A program made the position numbers and the translations under genes. A DNA stretch of 64,000 bases from JAUJOE01 sp038252945. GTDB lineage: Bacteria; Actinomycetota; Actinomycetes; Propionibacteriales; Nocardioidaceae. Every line of letters begins with the position of its first letter. Positions within the stretch are counted from its first letter, which is position 1. The notes beneath the pieces are model-generated. The model was not told where the DNA came from. It did no database searches and was given only the letters and a program-made list of their open reading frames with translations. The DNA lies in contig JBBSHN010000001.1 in NCBI GenBank assembly GCA_038252945.1, forward strand, positions 1 to 64,000. Reading direction: 5' to 3'. Shown piece after piece: positions 8,676-17,174 of this stretch.

Positions 8676-8728
8676 AGCTGACCCCTCGTGTCTGGGGACG
8701 CGGCGCAGACACGAGGGGGGCGTCAGCT
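8676..8728. terminator. Hairpin between convergent genes
   Basis: The left arm at 8676-8694 pairs with the right arm at 8706-8728. CAGACACGAGGGG pairs perfectly with CCCCTCGTGTCTG, and AGCTGAC/GTCAGCT extends the stem beyond a small bulge. It lies between the convergent ends of the amidohydrolase gene (8529) and the secreted-protein gene (8747). It has no long T tract, as is common in high-GC actinobacteria, and probably terminates both transcripts. Confidence 0.75.
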
Positions 8729-8746
8729 GCTCCCAACGGATGCAAG

Positions 8747-9517
8747 TCAGGAAAGAATGCCCACCAGCACCAGTTTCTCGGTGGCTCCCTTCACAGTCAC
8801 TTCCTCGATTTCGCCGATGCCGCGCACGTACCACTTGTTGTCGAGCACGTTTGGCTCGAGGGCGGTTGTCTCTGCCGTCCGCAAGGTGTTGTGGAAGGAG
8901 CCGTACGGGACGGACTTCTGCATGGAAAGGTCAATCGCCTTGTAGGTGTCTTCGGCTTGTCCGCGGTACCACTCTTGGCGGAACTTTCGACCCAGCGTGG
9001 GAGTCGCTTGCATGAAAACACCCGGTTGGGCTCCGTCGATACCAGCGTGGAATGAGCCTTCCCTGCTGAGGACATGGCCGTGTCGATCGAGGGTCGCGGT
9101 GTCTTCGCCGAAGTACCAGACGTTGCCGCAGCTGTCCTGCGCGTAGTAGTCGCTAGTGCGTTCCTCAAGAACGCTGTTGAGGAAGAGCCGGTCCTGGACG
9201 ACTCGGGTGCGGACGCCGTCGATCACTCGGGTTCTAGTTGAGGGTGCGAACAGATCGAGTGCCTTCTTGTTGTCCTTGGTGCCGGAGTAGATGAGCGTCC
9301 GACCCGGTGTGAGGGGGAACATCGGGTTGTCGACCCGGGCCGGAAATTTCGCCGGATGAAATTGCGGGTTGTATGTCGTTCCCGGGCCGTACGCCGGCAG
9401 TGCGCACGTCGCTGTTGTGCGATTGGAGACCCCCGCTGCAGCCCCTATGGCGGGAACTGACGCCGTTGCCGCGGCTGCCGCAACCGCCACCGTGACCGCT
9501 ATCACGCGCCGATTCAT
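8747..9517 (-). CDS. Secreted protein of unknown function
   Basis: This 256-residue protein starts MNRRVIAVTVAVAAAAATA and has a Sec signal peptide of about 30 residues ending near GAAAGVSN. A perfect AGGAGGAG site precedes the ATG at 9517. The mature part has two conserved-looking blocks, VDNPMFPLTPGRTLIYSGTK and the pair SCGNVWYFGED plus GQPGVFMQATPTLG-like sequence, and only two cysteines in the mature chain. I recognise it only as a type of exported actinobacterial protein without an assigned function. It is divergent from a two-component system, which may respond to the same envelope signal. Confidence 0.8.
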   Translation of the reverse strand: MNRRVIAVTVAVAAAAATASVPAIGAAAGVSNRTTATCALPAYGPGTTYNPQFHPAKFPARVDNPMFPLTPGRTLIYSGTKDNKKALDLFAPSTRTRVIDGVRTRVVQDRLFLNSVLEERTSDYYAQDSCGNVWYFGEDTATLDRHGHVLSREGSFHAGIDGAQPGVFMQATPTLGRKFRQEWYRGQAEDTYKAIDLSMQKSVPYGSFHNTLRTAETTALEPNVLDNKWYVRGIGEIEEVTVKGATEKLVLVGILS

Positions 9518-9653
9518 AGCTCCTCCTGAAGATCCGCCGAACCCTCGTGAGTCCGATCTCCGCGAGACGCTAGAGCCGGCAGATGAGCCCTTGATGAGCG
9601 CCAAAGGACGGCACGCTCATCAGCGCTTCATCTGCAACGCGATACTGGAACCC

Positions 9654-10331
9654 GTGCGGGTTCTCATTGTCGAGGACGACCCCAAGATGGCGTCTCTGCT
9701 GCAGCGTGGGTTGCGCGAGGAGGGGCAGTACGTCGACCTGGCCGCTACTGGCGAGGAGGCGCTTTGGTGCGCTCAGTGCACACACCACGACGTGATCGTG
9801 CTCGATCTCATGCTGCCCGATGTCAACGGCGTGGAGGTCTGCCGCAGTCTGCGTCAGTTGGGGGTCTGGGCGGGCGTGCTCATGCTCACCGCTCGAGATG
9901 CCGTCCAGGACCGCGTTGCTGGTCTCGACGCGGGTGCCGACGACTACCTGGTGAAGCCGTTCGCTTTCGATGAACTACTGGCGCGTCTTCGGGCATTGGA
10001 CCGCCGAGGACAGGCCGAGCGACCACCGATTCTTCAGGTCGGGCAGATCCGATTGGACCCCGCCACCAGGCGCGTTTGGCGGGATAAGTTGGAGATCGGG
10101 CTCACGGCGAAAGAGTTCGCGCTGCTACAGGCCTTCATGTCCTGCCCCGACCAGGTGCTCAGCCGCACCCAACTTTTGGACCGCGCGTGGGACTTCGCCT
10201 ATGAACACAACTCCAACGTTGTGGACGTCTGCATGCGCGGCCTCCGCGAGAAGCTCGATCGACCGTTCGGTACTTGCTCGCTAGAAACGGTGCGGGGTAT
10301 CGGCTATCGGCTGCGTGCCGCGTCTTCATGA
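9654..10331 (+). CDS. OmpR-family response regulator
   Basis: This is a receiver plus winged-helix regulator of about 225 residues. The receiver has acidic EDD near the start, phospho-acceptor Asp in VIVLDLMLPD, Thr in MLTARD and Lys in DDYLVKPF. The C-terminal domain carries LTAKEFALLQAF and ETVRGIGYRL, typical of OmpR/PhoB effectors. The start is uncertain: GTG at 9654 gives the usual VRVLIVEDD beginning, while ATG at 9594 would add 20 residues. The stop overlaps the kinase start by 4 bp (ATGA). Confidence 0.92.
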   Translation: MRVLIVEDDPKMASLLQRGLREEGQYVDLAATGEEALWCAQCTHHDVIVLDLMLPDVNGVEVCRSLRQLGVWAGVLMLTARDAVQDRVAGLDAGADDYLVKPFAFDELLARLRALDRRGQAERPPILQVGQIRLDPATRRVWRDKLEIGLTAKEFALLQAFMSCPDQVLSRTQLLDRAWDFAYEHNSNVVDVCMRGLREKLDRPFGTCSLETVRGIGYRLRAASS

Positions 10332-11758
10332 GCCGACTGCCGATCAGGCTCCGGCTCGTCCTGGCAGTCACCGTGTCGATGCTCTTCCTGATCACAGCCG
10401 CCGGCACGTTCCTCTACCTGCGGCTGGGCGCGGACCTCTCTCAAGCCCTCAACCTGGAGCTTCGGCAACGAGCGCAGGACTTGGAGGTGCCGCTGAGCCG
10501 TCCAGCCACGTCGCTCAACCGGCTAGCCGGGCCAGCCCTGATCGAACAGGGTGAGAGCTTCGCGCAGGTACTCTCACCGAACGGCCGGGTCTACCAATCC
10601 ACCCACACCCTGTTGGGGAAGTCGCTGCTGGGGTCCGCCGAGCTGACGCGCGCCGCCCAGTCGGGGACATACTTTGCTGACCGGTCAGCCGTTCCGGGAC
10701 TCGACGAGCCAGCTCGCTTGCTGGTGACACCCATTTCTTACCGCGGACAGGCGGCCGTGCTCGTTGTTGGGGCAACGCTCCAGAATCGCGCGGAGGCGCT
10801 CTCTTCGCTCTCACACCAGCTTCTCCTGGGGGGTCCCTTGGTCCTACTGGCCACCGCTTTTGGTGGGTACCTCCTGGCCGGAGCCGCCTTGCATCCGGTG
10901 GAGTCGATGCGGCGGTCAGCGGCCAACATCTCGACCGGAGAGCTGAGTCGTCGGCTACCGACGTCGGGGGCTCACGATGAGCTCGACCGGCTCTCCGGCA
11001 CGCTTAACGATCTGCTCGACCGCCTGGAGGCGGCGATCTTGCGCGAACGCGCTTTCGTGGGAGCTGCGAGCCACGACTTGCGGACTCCGCTCGCAGTGCT
11101 CAAGACAGAACTGGAACTGGCTCTGCGCCATTCCCGTGCTGAATGGGAGTTGGAAGCGACGATTCGCTCCTCTGTTGACCAGGTCGACAGATTGACGCGG
11201 CTCGCCAACGACCTTCTGTTCGTCGCACAATCGGACCAAACGTCGCCACGTGTGCTTCAGCGGATTGACACAGCAGAACTCATCCGCGGAGTTGCCGATA
11301 CGTACGCCAGGCTGGCTGACCAGCACGGAAGAACCGTCCACATCGACCTGGTCGGCTCGCCCGCATGGACTGTGATGGGTGACCGAGTACAGCTGGAACG
11401 GGCCCTACGCAATCTCATCGCGAATGGACTCGAGCACGGTGAGGGCGAGCTGCGTCTGGGCATCTGCGGCAACGGCAACGCGGTGGAGCTGCACGTAACA
11501 GACCAAGGTCCCGGCTTCCCACCAGACTTCCTCGAGCACGCCTTCGAAAAGTTCACCCGGCCTGACCCGTCCCGCAGTGGGCGCGGGACCGGGCTCGGTT
11601 TGGCCATCGTCCAAGCGGTCGCACGAAGTCATCGTGGCACCGCTTTCGCCGCCAACCGCGCCGCGGGTGGCGCCGACGTCTGGCTGGTCCTGCCGTTGGC
11701 GCCAACTACTTCATCGAAGAGACAACCGACGCTCGCGGTCGAGTCACCGCCTCGCTAG
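10328..11758 (+). CDS. Sensor histidine kinase
   Basis: This 476-residue membrane kinase has TM1 near residues 10-32, an extracytoplasmic sensor of about 130 residues and TM2 near 165-190. A HAMP linker follows, then HisKA with AASHDLRTPLAVLKTELEL (phospho-accepting His) and HATPase_c with the N box NLIANGLEHG, DQGPGFP and GRGTGLGLAIV. The ATG overlaps the response-regulator stop, so the two form one system. The sensor domain is not one I recognise. The secreted protein on the other side of the intergenic region is a candidate target. Confidence 0.93.
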   Translation: MSRLPIRLRLVLAVTVSMLFLITAAGTFLYLRLGADLSQALNLELRQRAQDLEVPLSRPATSLNRLAGPALIEQGESFAQVLSPNGRVYQSTHTLLGKSLLGSAELTRAAQSGTYFADRSAVPGLDEPARLLVTPISYRGQAAVLVVGATLQNRAEALSSLSHQLLLGGPLVLLATAFGGYLLAGAALHPVESMRRSAANISTGELSRRLPTSGAHDELDRLSGTLNDLLDRLEAAILRERAFVGAASHDLRTPLAVLKTELELALRHSRAEWELEATIRSSVDQVDRLTRLANDLLFVAQSDQTSPRVLQRIDTAELIRGVADTYARLADQHGRTVHIDLVGSPAWTVMGDRVQLERALRNLIANGLEHGEGELRLGICGNGNAVELHVTDQGPGFPPDFLEHAFEKFTRPDPSRSGRGTGLGLAIVQAVARSHRGTAFAANRAAGGADVWLVLPLAPTTSSKRQPTLAVESPPR

Positions 11759-11926
11759 GCCGGGAAGTTATCGCGTGACGGCACACCGAAGGAGACGTCA
11801 TGCCGAAGGGTCATGGACCCGATGGGCGCGATGTTCAGGATTGTCGACTCCTCGACGCGTAGGTGACCCGCGGTCCTCACCGCGCGCGGCGCGGCAGATG
11901 CACCGTCCGCCTGGCAAATCTCCGGC

Positions 11927-11952
11927 GCGGACGTGGCGCCCGCCACGTCCGC
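11927..11952. terminator. Perfect 11-bp hairpin between convergent genes
   Basis: GCGGACGTGGC and GCCACGTCCGC form a perfect 11-bp stem around the loop GCCC. The hairpin lies between the kinase stop (11758) and the SDR stop (11976), so it can terminate both. The remaining 168 bp of this gap holds no convincing gene. Confidence 0.7.
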
Positions 11953-11975
11953 ATAGCAAACGCGCGGGGGGCCCG

Positions 11976-12725
11976 TCAGCTGCGCAGGTAAGACGCACCG
12001 TTCACGTCGACGATCGTGCCGCTGGAGAAACGCGCCTCCGGTGAGGCCAACCAGACCACGGCCGCCGCGACCTCCTCCGGTCGCGCTACCCGGCCGAACG
12101 GCGATTGCCCGCGCACCGCATCACCTCCCGGGCCATCTAGGATGGACCGGGCCATGTCGGTCTCGACGAACCCCGGCGCCACTGTGGCCACCGAGATGCC
12201 GTGCGGGGCGAGAGCCACCGCCATCGACTGACCGAACGCGTTCAATCCAGCCTTTGACGCGCCGTAGGCCGGGCATTCCGGCTCGCCCCGAAAGGCTCCC
12301 CGGCTCGACACGTTGACCACCGCCCCTCCCCCGGCGGCGACCAGGTGCGGCAGTGCACAGAACGTGGCATTCGCCGCGCCGAGCAGGTTCACTGCGAGGG
12401 TCTGTGACCAGGCGGACTGCCACTGCTCGTACGTGGACTGCAGCGGCGGGTGGGGGGTGAAGATGCCAGCGTTGTTGACCAAGACCGACAGGCCGCCGAG
12501 CTCGTCGGCAGCCTGCTCGATTGCGCGCCGTACCTCCTCCGGCTCGGCAAGATCTGCTTGTACGAGGACGTGACTGTCTCCCGGCAGCGATGCCAGCACC
12601 TCCTCCGCGGCTCGTTGGGAGTCGCCGTAATGAACCGCCACGCGGTCGCCGAGAGCGGCGAATGCCTTCGCCACCGCCCGCCCGATGCCGCGCGACGCCC
12701 CGGTGACGAGCACGAGTCGGCTCAT
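11976..12725 (-). CDS. SDR family oxidoreductase, FabG-like
   Basis: This 249-residue classical SDR has TGASRGIG at residues 8-15, NNAG, a catalytic Ser in VVNVSSRGAF, YGASK with the catalytic Tyr and Lys, and PGFVETDMA. All active-site residues are intact, in contrast to the SDR at the left end of the window. It probably reduces a keto group or oxidises an alcohol with NADP(H). Its start overlaps the preceding aminotransferase remnant by 4 bp, and a chorismate mutase gene lies just upstream, so the three may once have been one operon. Confidence 0.88.
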   Translation of the reverse strand: MSRLVLVTGASRGIGRAVAKAFAALGDRVAVHYGDSQRAAEEVLASLPGDSHVLVQADLAEPEEVRRAIEQAADELGGLSVLVNNAGIFTPHPPLQSTYEQWQSAWSQTLAVNLLGAANATFCALPHLVAAGGGAVVNVSSRGAFRGEPECPAYGASKAGLNAFGQSMAVALAPHGISVATVAPGFVETDMARSILDGPGGDAVRGQSPFGRVARPEEVAAAVVWLASPEARFSSGTIVDVNGASYLRS

Positions 12726-12913
12726 CGGCAGAACTCCGCAACTCCGGACACAAGGCGTTCGACGTCAGTGGAGTTGGTGCACGGCGCGAGCCCCGCGCGG
12801 ACCGCCCCCGCTTCGCCGATATCGAGCGCCCGTGCAACGTCGAAGGCCACGGCTTCATCTTGGCGCACCGCGCACCAGTTCTCCGGACCGGCCCGCATCG
12901 GCGAGGGGGGCAA
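12722..12913 (-). pseudogene. C-terminal remnant of a class V aminotransferase-like protein
   Basis: The 63 codons include WCAVRQDEAVAFDVARALDI, GAVRAGLAPCTN and DVERLVSGV. These match the end of class V aminotransferase/cysteine-desulfurase-like proteins, where a pattern like VRAGLAPYT-x-x-DVDRLV closes the domain. The PLP-binding lysine and about 85% of a normal protein are absent, because the chorismate mutase gene begins only 6 bp upstream. I interpret this as what is left after an internal deletion. It could alternatively be a short translated peptide coupled to the SDR gene. Confidence 0.45.
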
Positions 12914-12919
12914 CGACGC

Positions 12920-13255
12920 TCAGCGGTCAGCGATCGCTTCGTGATGCCGGACCACCTCGGCGATGACAAAGCTCAGGAACTTCTCGGCGAACTCCGGATC
13001 GAGTCGAGCATCCGTGGCCAGCCGACGCAGCCGGGCGATCTGCTCGGCTTCGCGTTCGGGGTCACCGGGGGGCAGCCCATGGCGCTTCTTCAACCGCCCG
13101 ACCTCCTGCGTGCACTTGAAACGCTCAGCCAGCAGATGCACAAGAGCCGCGTCAAGGTTGTCAATACTGGCCCGCAAGCGGCCGAGCTCGGCGACAGCGA
13201 ACGCATGCCCAGAGGCAGCTCCCGCGGATTGTGCTCGGTCCGCGGGCGCCACCAT
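12920..13255 (-). CDS. Chorismate mutase, AroQ type
   Basis: This is a 111-residue all-helical AroQ domain. LRASIDNLDAALVHLLAERF forms helix 1 with the active-site Arg. VGRLKKRHGLPPGDPEREAE carries the conserved Lys and the D-x-x-RE segment, and the final helix ends FVIAEVVRHHE. It converts chorismate to prephenate in Phe/Tyr synthesis. No signal peptide is present, so it is cytoplasmic. It heads a leftward unit with the aminotransferase remnant and an SDR, which could suggest specialised aromatic metabolism, although an ordinary housekeeping role is equally possible. Confidence 0.9.
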   Translation of the reverse strand: MVAPADRAQSAGAASGHAFAVAELGRLRASIDNLDAALVHLLAERFKCTQEVGRLKKRHGLPPGDPEREAEQIARLRRLATDARLDPEFAEKFLSFVIAEVVRHHEAIADR

Positions 13256-13357
13256 GACCGGCCAGCGTAGTGCCGCCGGCAGTTCTCAGGACTTGCGCCA
13301 TGGCCTCAACTAAACTCAAAGGCTGGTAGGGGGCGGACGTGCTGAAGGGGGGAAGGC

Positions 13358-14458
13358 GTGGCGCGACGCGTGGACCAGTTCGAGAAAGTGACCGCACGTA
13401 TGCAAGGCGAGGTCGTTGAGCTCTCTGTTGTAGTTCCCTGCTACAACGAGGCGCCCGTACTCGACCGACTGCAGGCGACTCTCGTCGACGTGCTCGCGTC
13501 CTTGACGCCGGCCTTCGAAGTGGTGCTGGTCGACGACGGCAGCAATGACGGAACGTTGGACAGGATGCGGGAGATCCACGGAAGTGACCCGCGTTTCCGC
13601 TACCTCGCCCTGAGCCGAAACTTCGGCAAGGAATCGGCCATGCTCGCCGGCCTCAGCCAAGCGAGAGGTCGCGCAGTCGCGATCATGGACGCCGATCTGC
13701 AGCATCCCCCTTCCTTACTGCGCACGATGCTTCCACTCCTCGACGAGGGATACGACCAGGTGGTCGCCCGTCGCACACGCACTGGCGACGCAACGTTGCG
13801 TACGGCGCTGTCCCGCGCGTACTACCGCACGTTCAACCGACTTATCGAAGTCGACTTGCAAGACGGCGTCGGGGACTTCCGGATCCTGACTGCACGGGCC
13901 GTGCGCGCCTTGCTTTCACTCGGCGAGTACAACCGCTTCTCCAAGGGGCTCTTCGCGTGGATCGGATTCAGCACCGCTGTTGTCGACTACGAGAACGTCA
14001 GCCGGGAGGCCGGGACCTCCAAGTGGGGGCTCCGCGCGCTTTTCAACTACGGCATTGACGGTGTCATCTCCTTCAACGCCCGGCCTCTGCGGCTGGCTAT
14101 CTATCTGGGACTTGCCGTGACGCTTGCCGCGTTCCTCTACGCGGCGTGGGTCGTGATCGCGGCGCTGCTGTACGGCAACTCCGTGGCGGGGTATCCCACA
14201 CTCATCTGCGCCATCTCGGGTTTCGGCGGCGTGCAGCTCATACTGCTCGGCGTCATCGGCGAGTACCTGGGACGCATCTACTACGAGGCCAAGGGGCGGC
14301 CACACTTCCTGCTCAAAGAGAGCAGCAACCTGGGGGCCACGCCCGTCACCGTCATGCTCGGCCCGGAGCACGAGGAGCATGCCTTTGCTTCGGTCAACGC
14401 GAGCACCACGCCAGACTCACCGCTCGACGACCCGCGTGACCACAGGCCACGACGTTGA
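13358..14458 (+). CDS. GtrB/DPM1-like family 2 glycosyltransferase
   Basis: This is a 366-residue membrane-anchored GT2 enzyme. LSVVVPCYNE, VLVDDGSNDGT and the DxD-like MDADLQHPP define the GT-A domain, and FNYGIDGVISFNARPLR leads into two C-terminal transmembrane helices, as in polyprenyl-phosphate sugar synthases. It likely transfers a sugar from a nucleotide donor to decaprenyl phosphate on the cytoplasmic face. The start is GTG at 13358, with ATG at 13400 as an alternative. It overlaps the gtrA-like gene by 4 bp (TTGA), supporting a GtrB-GtrA pair. Confidence 0.92.
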   Translation: MARRVDQFEKVTARMQGEVVELSVVVPCYNEAPVLDRLQATLVDVLASLTPAFEVVLVDDGSNDGTLDRMREIHGSDPRFRYLALSRNFGKESAMLAGLSQARGRAVAIMDADLQHPPSLLRTMLPLLDEGYDQVVARRTRTGDATLRTALSRAYYRTFNRLIEVDLQDGVGDFRILTARAVRALLSLGEYNRFSKGLFAWIGFSTAVVDYENVSREAGTSKWGLRALFNYGIDGVISFNARPLRLAIYLGLAVTLAAFLYAAWVVIAALLYGNSVAGYPTLICAISGFGGVQLILLGVIGEYLGRIYYEAKGRPHFLLKESSNLGATPVTVMLGPEHEEHAFASVNASTTPDSPLDDPRDHRPRR

Positions 14459-14889
14459 CGCTAGAACGGATCTTCCGCTTCAGCTTGGTAGGGGTCATCA
14501 ACACCACTGCGTACTACTGCCTCTATCTGCTCTTCCACGCGGTGTTTCCGTACCTTGTCGCTCACACCTGCGCCTTTGTGATCGCCATGATCGGGTCGTA
14601 CTTCCTCAACTGCTACTTCACCTTTAAGACAGCACCCAGCCGGCGCAGTTTCTTGCTCTTCCCGTTGTCGAATCTCAGCAACTTCTTGATCACGACTGTT
14701 GGGCTTTATGTCCTAGTGAACGAAGTAGGGCTTGACTCTCGCTGGGCTGCTCTTCCGGCAGCCGCCATCGCCATACCCATCACCTTCGTGGTGGCCCAGT
14801 TTGCGCTCACCAGCAAGCCTCGCCCGGCTGCGTACGACGCCGCAGCCGCGACAGACTCGCCCCACCGCACTCCAGAAGCGACGCGGTGA
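14455..14889 (+). CDS. GtrA-like membrane protein
   Basis: This 144-residue protein has four hydrophobic helices and the family start FRFSLVGVINTTAYYCLY, plus SYFLNCYFTFK. GtrA proteins assist translocation of polyprenyl-phosphate sugars made by GtrB-type transferases. The TTG start overlaps the upstream stop, and its own stop overlaps the next start (GTGA), so the three genes are translated together. Confidence 0.88.
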   Translation: MTLERIFRFSLVGVINTTAYYCLYLLFHAVFPYLVAHTCAFVIAMIGSYFLNCYFTFKTAPSRRSFLLFPLSNLSNFLITTVGLYVLVNEVGLDSRWAALPAAAIAIPITFVVAQFALTSKPRPAAYDAAAATDSPHRTPEATR

Positions 14890-17174
14890 CCGCCGACGTC
14901 GCCAGACCGCTGCCTCTCGTGGACGGGCCGCACGTCGCCGATCGGCAAGGCCGCGTCTCGAGACGCGGATCGACAGTGACAGGCTCGACCAGCACCAACA
15001 CCCGGCTCAGTCGATTGCTATGGCCGTTGGTGACCTGCGTGCTGACGGTCCTGTACTCGGCCGTCCCGGTGCTCATCGGGTCGCGCGACTTCTACCGACG
15101 CGGCGACAGCGCCGCGCAATTCTTGCCGACCTGGTACCACCTGGGCGAACTCTTGCGGTCGGGTTACTGGCCCCCTGTGCTCGACCCCGGCTCCTGGCAG
15201 GGCGGCAACTACTCAGCAGAAGCACTCTTCGGCATCTACAACCCACTCAATGCGCTCAACTGGCTCCTGGTCAGCGACCAGACGAACTTCAACGTCGCTG
15301 CCGCAATGGTCAAAGCGGAGTTCCTCACGATTCTTGCTCTCGGGGTCTACCTGCTGTGCCGTGAATACGGCGCATCGCCTGCAGCGGCATGCGTTGCAGC
15401 CATTGCCATGCCCTTCGCCGGCTTCACGCTCTACTGGGAGGCCGCGAGCTGGGCTTCCGGGCTCAGCGCCTTCATGTACGCTCCGCACGTCTGGTGGTCC
15501 CTTCGCAAGGTCGGTCGGGGACACCTCAACCCCCTGTGGGCGTTTCTCATCGGTGCGCTCGCGGTCACCCAGGGGAATCCGTACGGCGTGCTGGGGGCTG
15601 CAGTCGTCGGCACTGGCTTGGCCGTCGAGTTCGCGCTGCAGGGGCAGTGGGCCGGCGTTCGCCGGGTCGTGCTCACCGGTCTGTGCTTCGGGGCCCTGAT
15701 ACCTCTGGTGTTCGAGCCTTTGCTCGCCACAGCGTTTCTCGCTCACCGGTCTTCACTCGCCAGCATCACCAACCACGGCATGATGCGGCCGAATCTCGGC
15801 GACTTGCTGAACCTCAGCGCGCCGTCGTACCTGCCGGGCATCAAGACGTTCGTCGACCCGATGCGCGTGCCGGCCACCTACTTCACCTGGTTGCTCATTC
15901 CGCTCGTGCCGTGGCTGCGCTGGTCGACACTGCGGCCGTTGGCGCGCCGCATGGCAGGTGTCTGGACCATCGTCACCATCTTCGTGCTGCTGACGCTGTC
16001 GCCGTCGACCTTGTGGCTCTTCCGGTGGCCTTTGAGACTCGTCGAGTACTTCGAGATGTGCCTGGCGGTGGTGCTCGCCGTACTGCTTTCGGCGGGTCTC
16101 GCCCGTGACCGCGTCAAGCAACGATGGGTGGCGACGGGGGTGCTCATCGGGCTGGGCGCGTATCTGAGCTTGGCGCAAACACCTCAGGACTGGCGAGGTC
16201 ACGTCGCCGCGACCTCCGTTGTCGTCGTTCTGGTGGTGTGCTTCGTCAATGCCTCGACTCGGTGGCGAACCGGAGCTTTCCCGGCAGTGATCGGAGTGCT
16301 CGGCACCTTGGCGGTGCTGACTGTGCAGACTGCGACATTCACGGAGAACAAAAGCGCTGGCAACTGGGACTTCCCCGCATCGATTCCGCATCTGCAGAAG
16401 ATTCTCGGTGGCCGCTACACCGGGACGACGCTGCAGCTCGCAGACACACGCGCCATCCGCAAGCATGCGGCTAAGCGGGGCAGCCGCGTCTGGGGAGGGC
16501 TCACGTCAGGCAGCGTGTATCACGCCGCAGGCGTTGCGGCGATCAACACCTACACCGGAGTTGGCCTCGACAAATTCACCCGCCACCTGTGCATGGACTT
16601 CAAAGGGAACACACTGCCCTGCGGCTACCAGCGGGCGTTCCGGCCAACGAGCTCCCGCAGACCAAGCCTGGCGACACTGACGAAGGTGCAGACCGTCGTG
16701 ATGCACCGCCATCTCTTCCATCTGTTCGGCGTGCCGCACGGCTGGTATGTCGCCGACCGGTACCGACAAGTCGTCGTGCTGCACCCGTTCGCGACGGGGA
16801 AGTATCCCGGCAGCCGCCTGAGTTGGGTCTCGAGAGACGTGCACGTCAGCTCCGCCCGCACGGTGTCCCGCACCGCCGAAGTGGTTCATCTGGCCAGCAC
16901 CGGCGGGCGCGCCGGCAAGTTGATATTCGCCCGCCTCGGCTGGCCCGGATACTCAGCCAGCTTCCACAGTCAGCAGCTGCAGGTGGATCGCACCTCAGCG
17001 GGCCTGCTGGTCGTGACACTGCCCAAAGGCGCGGTGCACGGAACAGTGCGAGTGTCGTTCACGCCTCCAGGCCAGCATGTCGGCCTGGCGCTCGGTGGAG
17101 TGGGAACGCTGGGTGCTGCCGTGCTCGGGGTATGGCCGGTCATCCGCCGACGGCGGGCTGCGCCGTCAGTGTGA
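14886..17174 (+). CDS. Large YfhO-like polytopic membrane protein
   Basis: This 762-residue protein has about 12-13 membrane helices in the first 480 residues, a large extracytoplasmic C-terminal domain and a final helix followed by RRRRAA. The first outer loop contains RRGDSAAQFLPTWYHLGE, with acidic residues placed as in GT-C glycosyltransferases. YfhO-type proteins use polyprenyl-phosphate sugars to glycosylate exported polymers. Coupling to GtrB and GtrA supports the last step of one pathway: transfer of a flipped sugar to a cell-envelope acceptor. The acceptor is unknown. Its 3' end overlaps the convergent Rrf2 gene by 9 bp. Confidence 0.72.
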   Translation: MTADVARPLPLVDGPHVADRQGRVSRRGSTVTGSTSTNTRLSRLLWPLVTCVLTVLYSAVPVLIGSRDFYRRGDSAAQFLPTWYHLGELLRSGYWPPVLDPGSWQGGNYSAEALFGIYNPLNALNWLLVSDQTNFNVAAAMVKAEFLTILALGVYLLCREYGASPAAACVAAIAMPFAGFTLYWEAASWASGLSAFMYAPHVWWSLRKVGRGHLNPLWAFLIGALAVTQGNPYGVLGAAVVGTGLAVEFALQGQWAGVRRVVLTGLCFGALIPLVFEPLLATAFLAHRSSLASITNHGMMRPNLGDLLNLSAPSYLPGIKTFVDPMRVPATYFTWLLIPLVPWLRWSTLRPLARRMAGVWTIVTIFVLLTLSPSTLWLFRWPLRLVEYFEMCLAVVLAVLLSAGLARDRVKQRWVATGVLIGLGAYLSLAQTPQDWRGHVAATSVVVVLVVCFVNASTRWRTGAFPAVIGVLGTLAVLTVQTATFTENKSAGNWDFPASIPHLQKILGGRYTGTTLQLADTRAIRKHAAKRGSRVWGGLTSGSVYHAAGVAAINTYTGVGLDKFTRHLCMDFKGNTLPCGYQRAFRPTSSRRPSLATLTKVQTVVMHRHLFHLFGVPHGWYVADRYRQVVVLHPFATGKYPGSRLSWVSRDVHVSSARTVSRTAEVVHLASTGGRAGKLIFARLGWPGYSASFHSQQLQVDRTSAGLLVVTLPKGAVHGTVRVSFTPPGQHVGLALGGVGTLGAAVLGVWPVIRRRRAAPSV

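Noticed and set aside
11800..11862. Small 20-codon ORF with a GGAG site before the ATG
   Set aside because: It is too short to judge, has no similarity I recognise and lies between two convergent genes.
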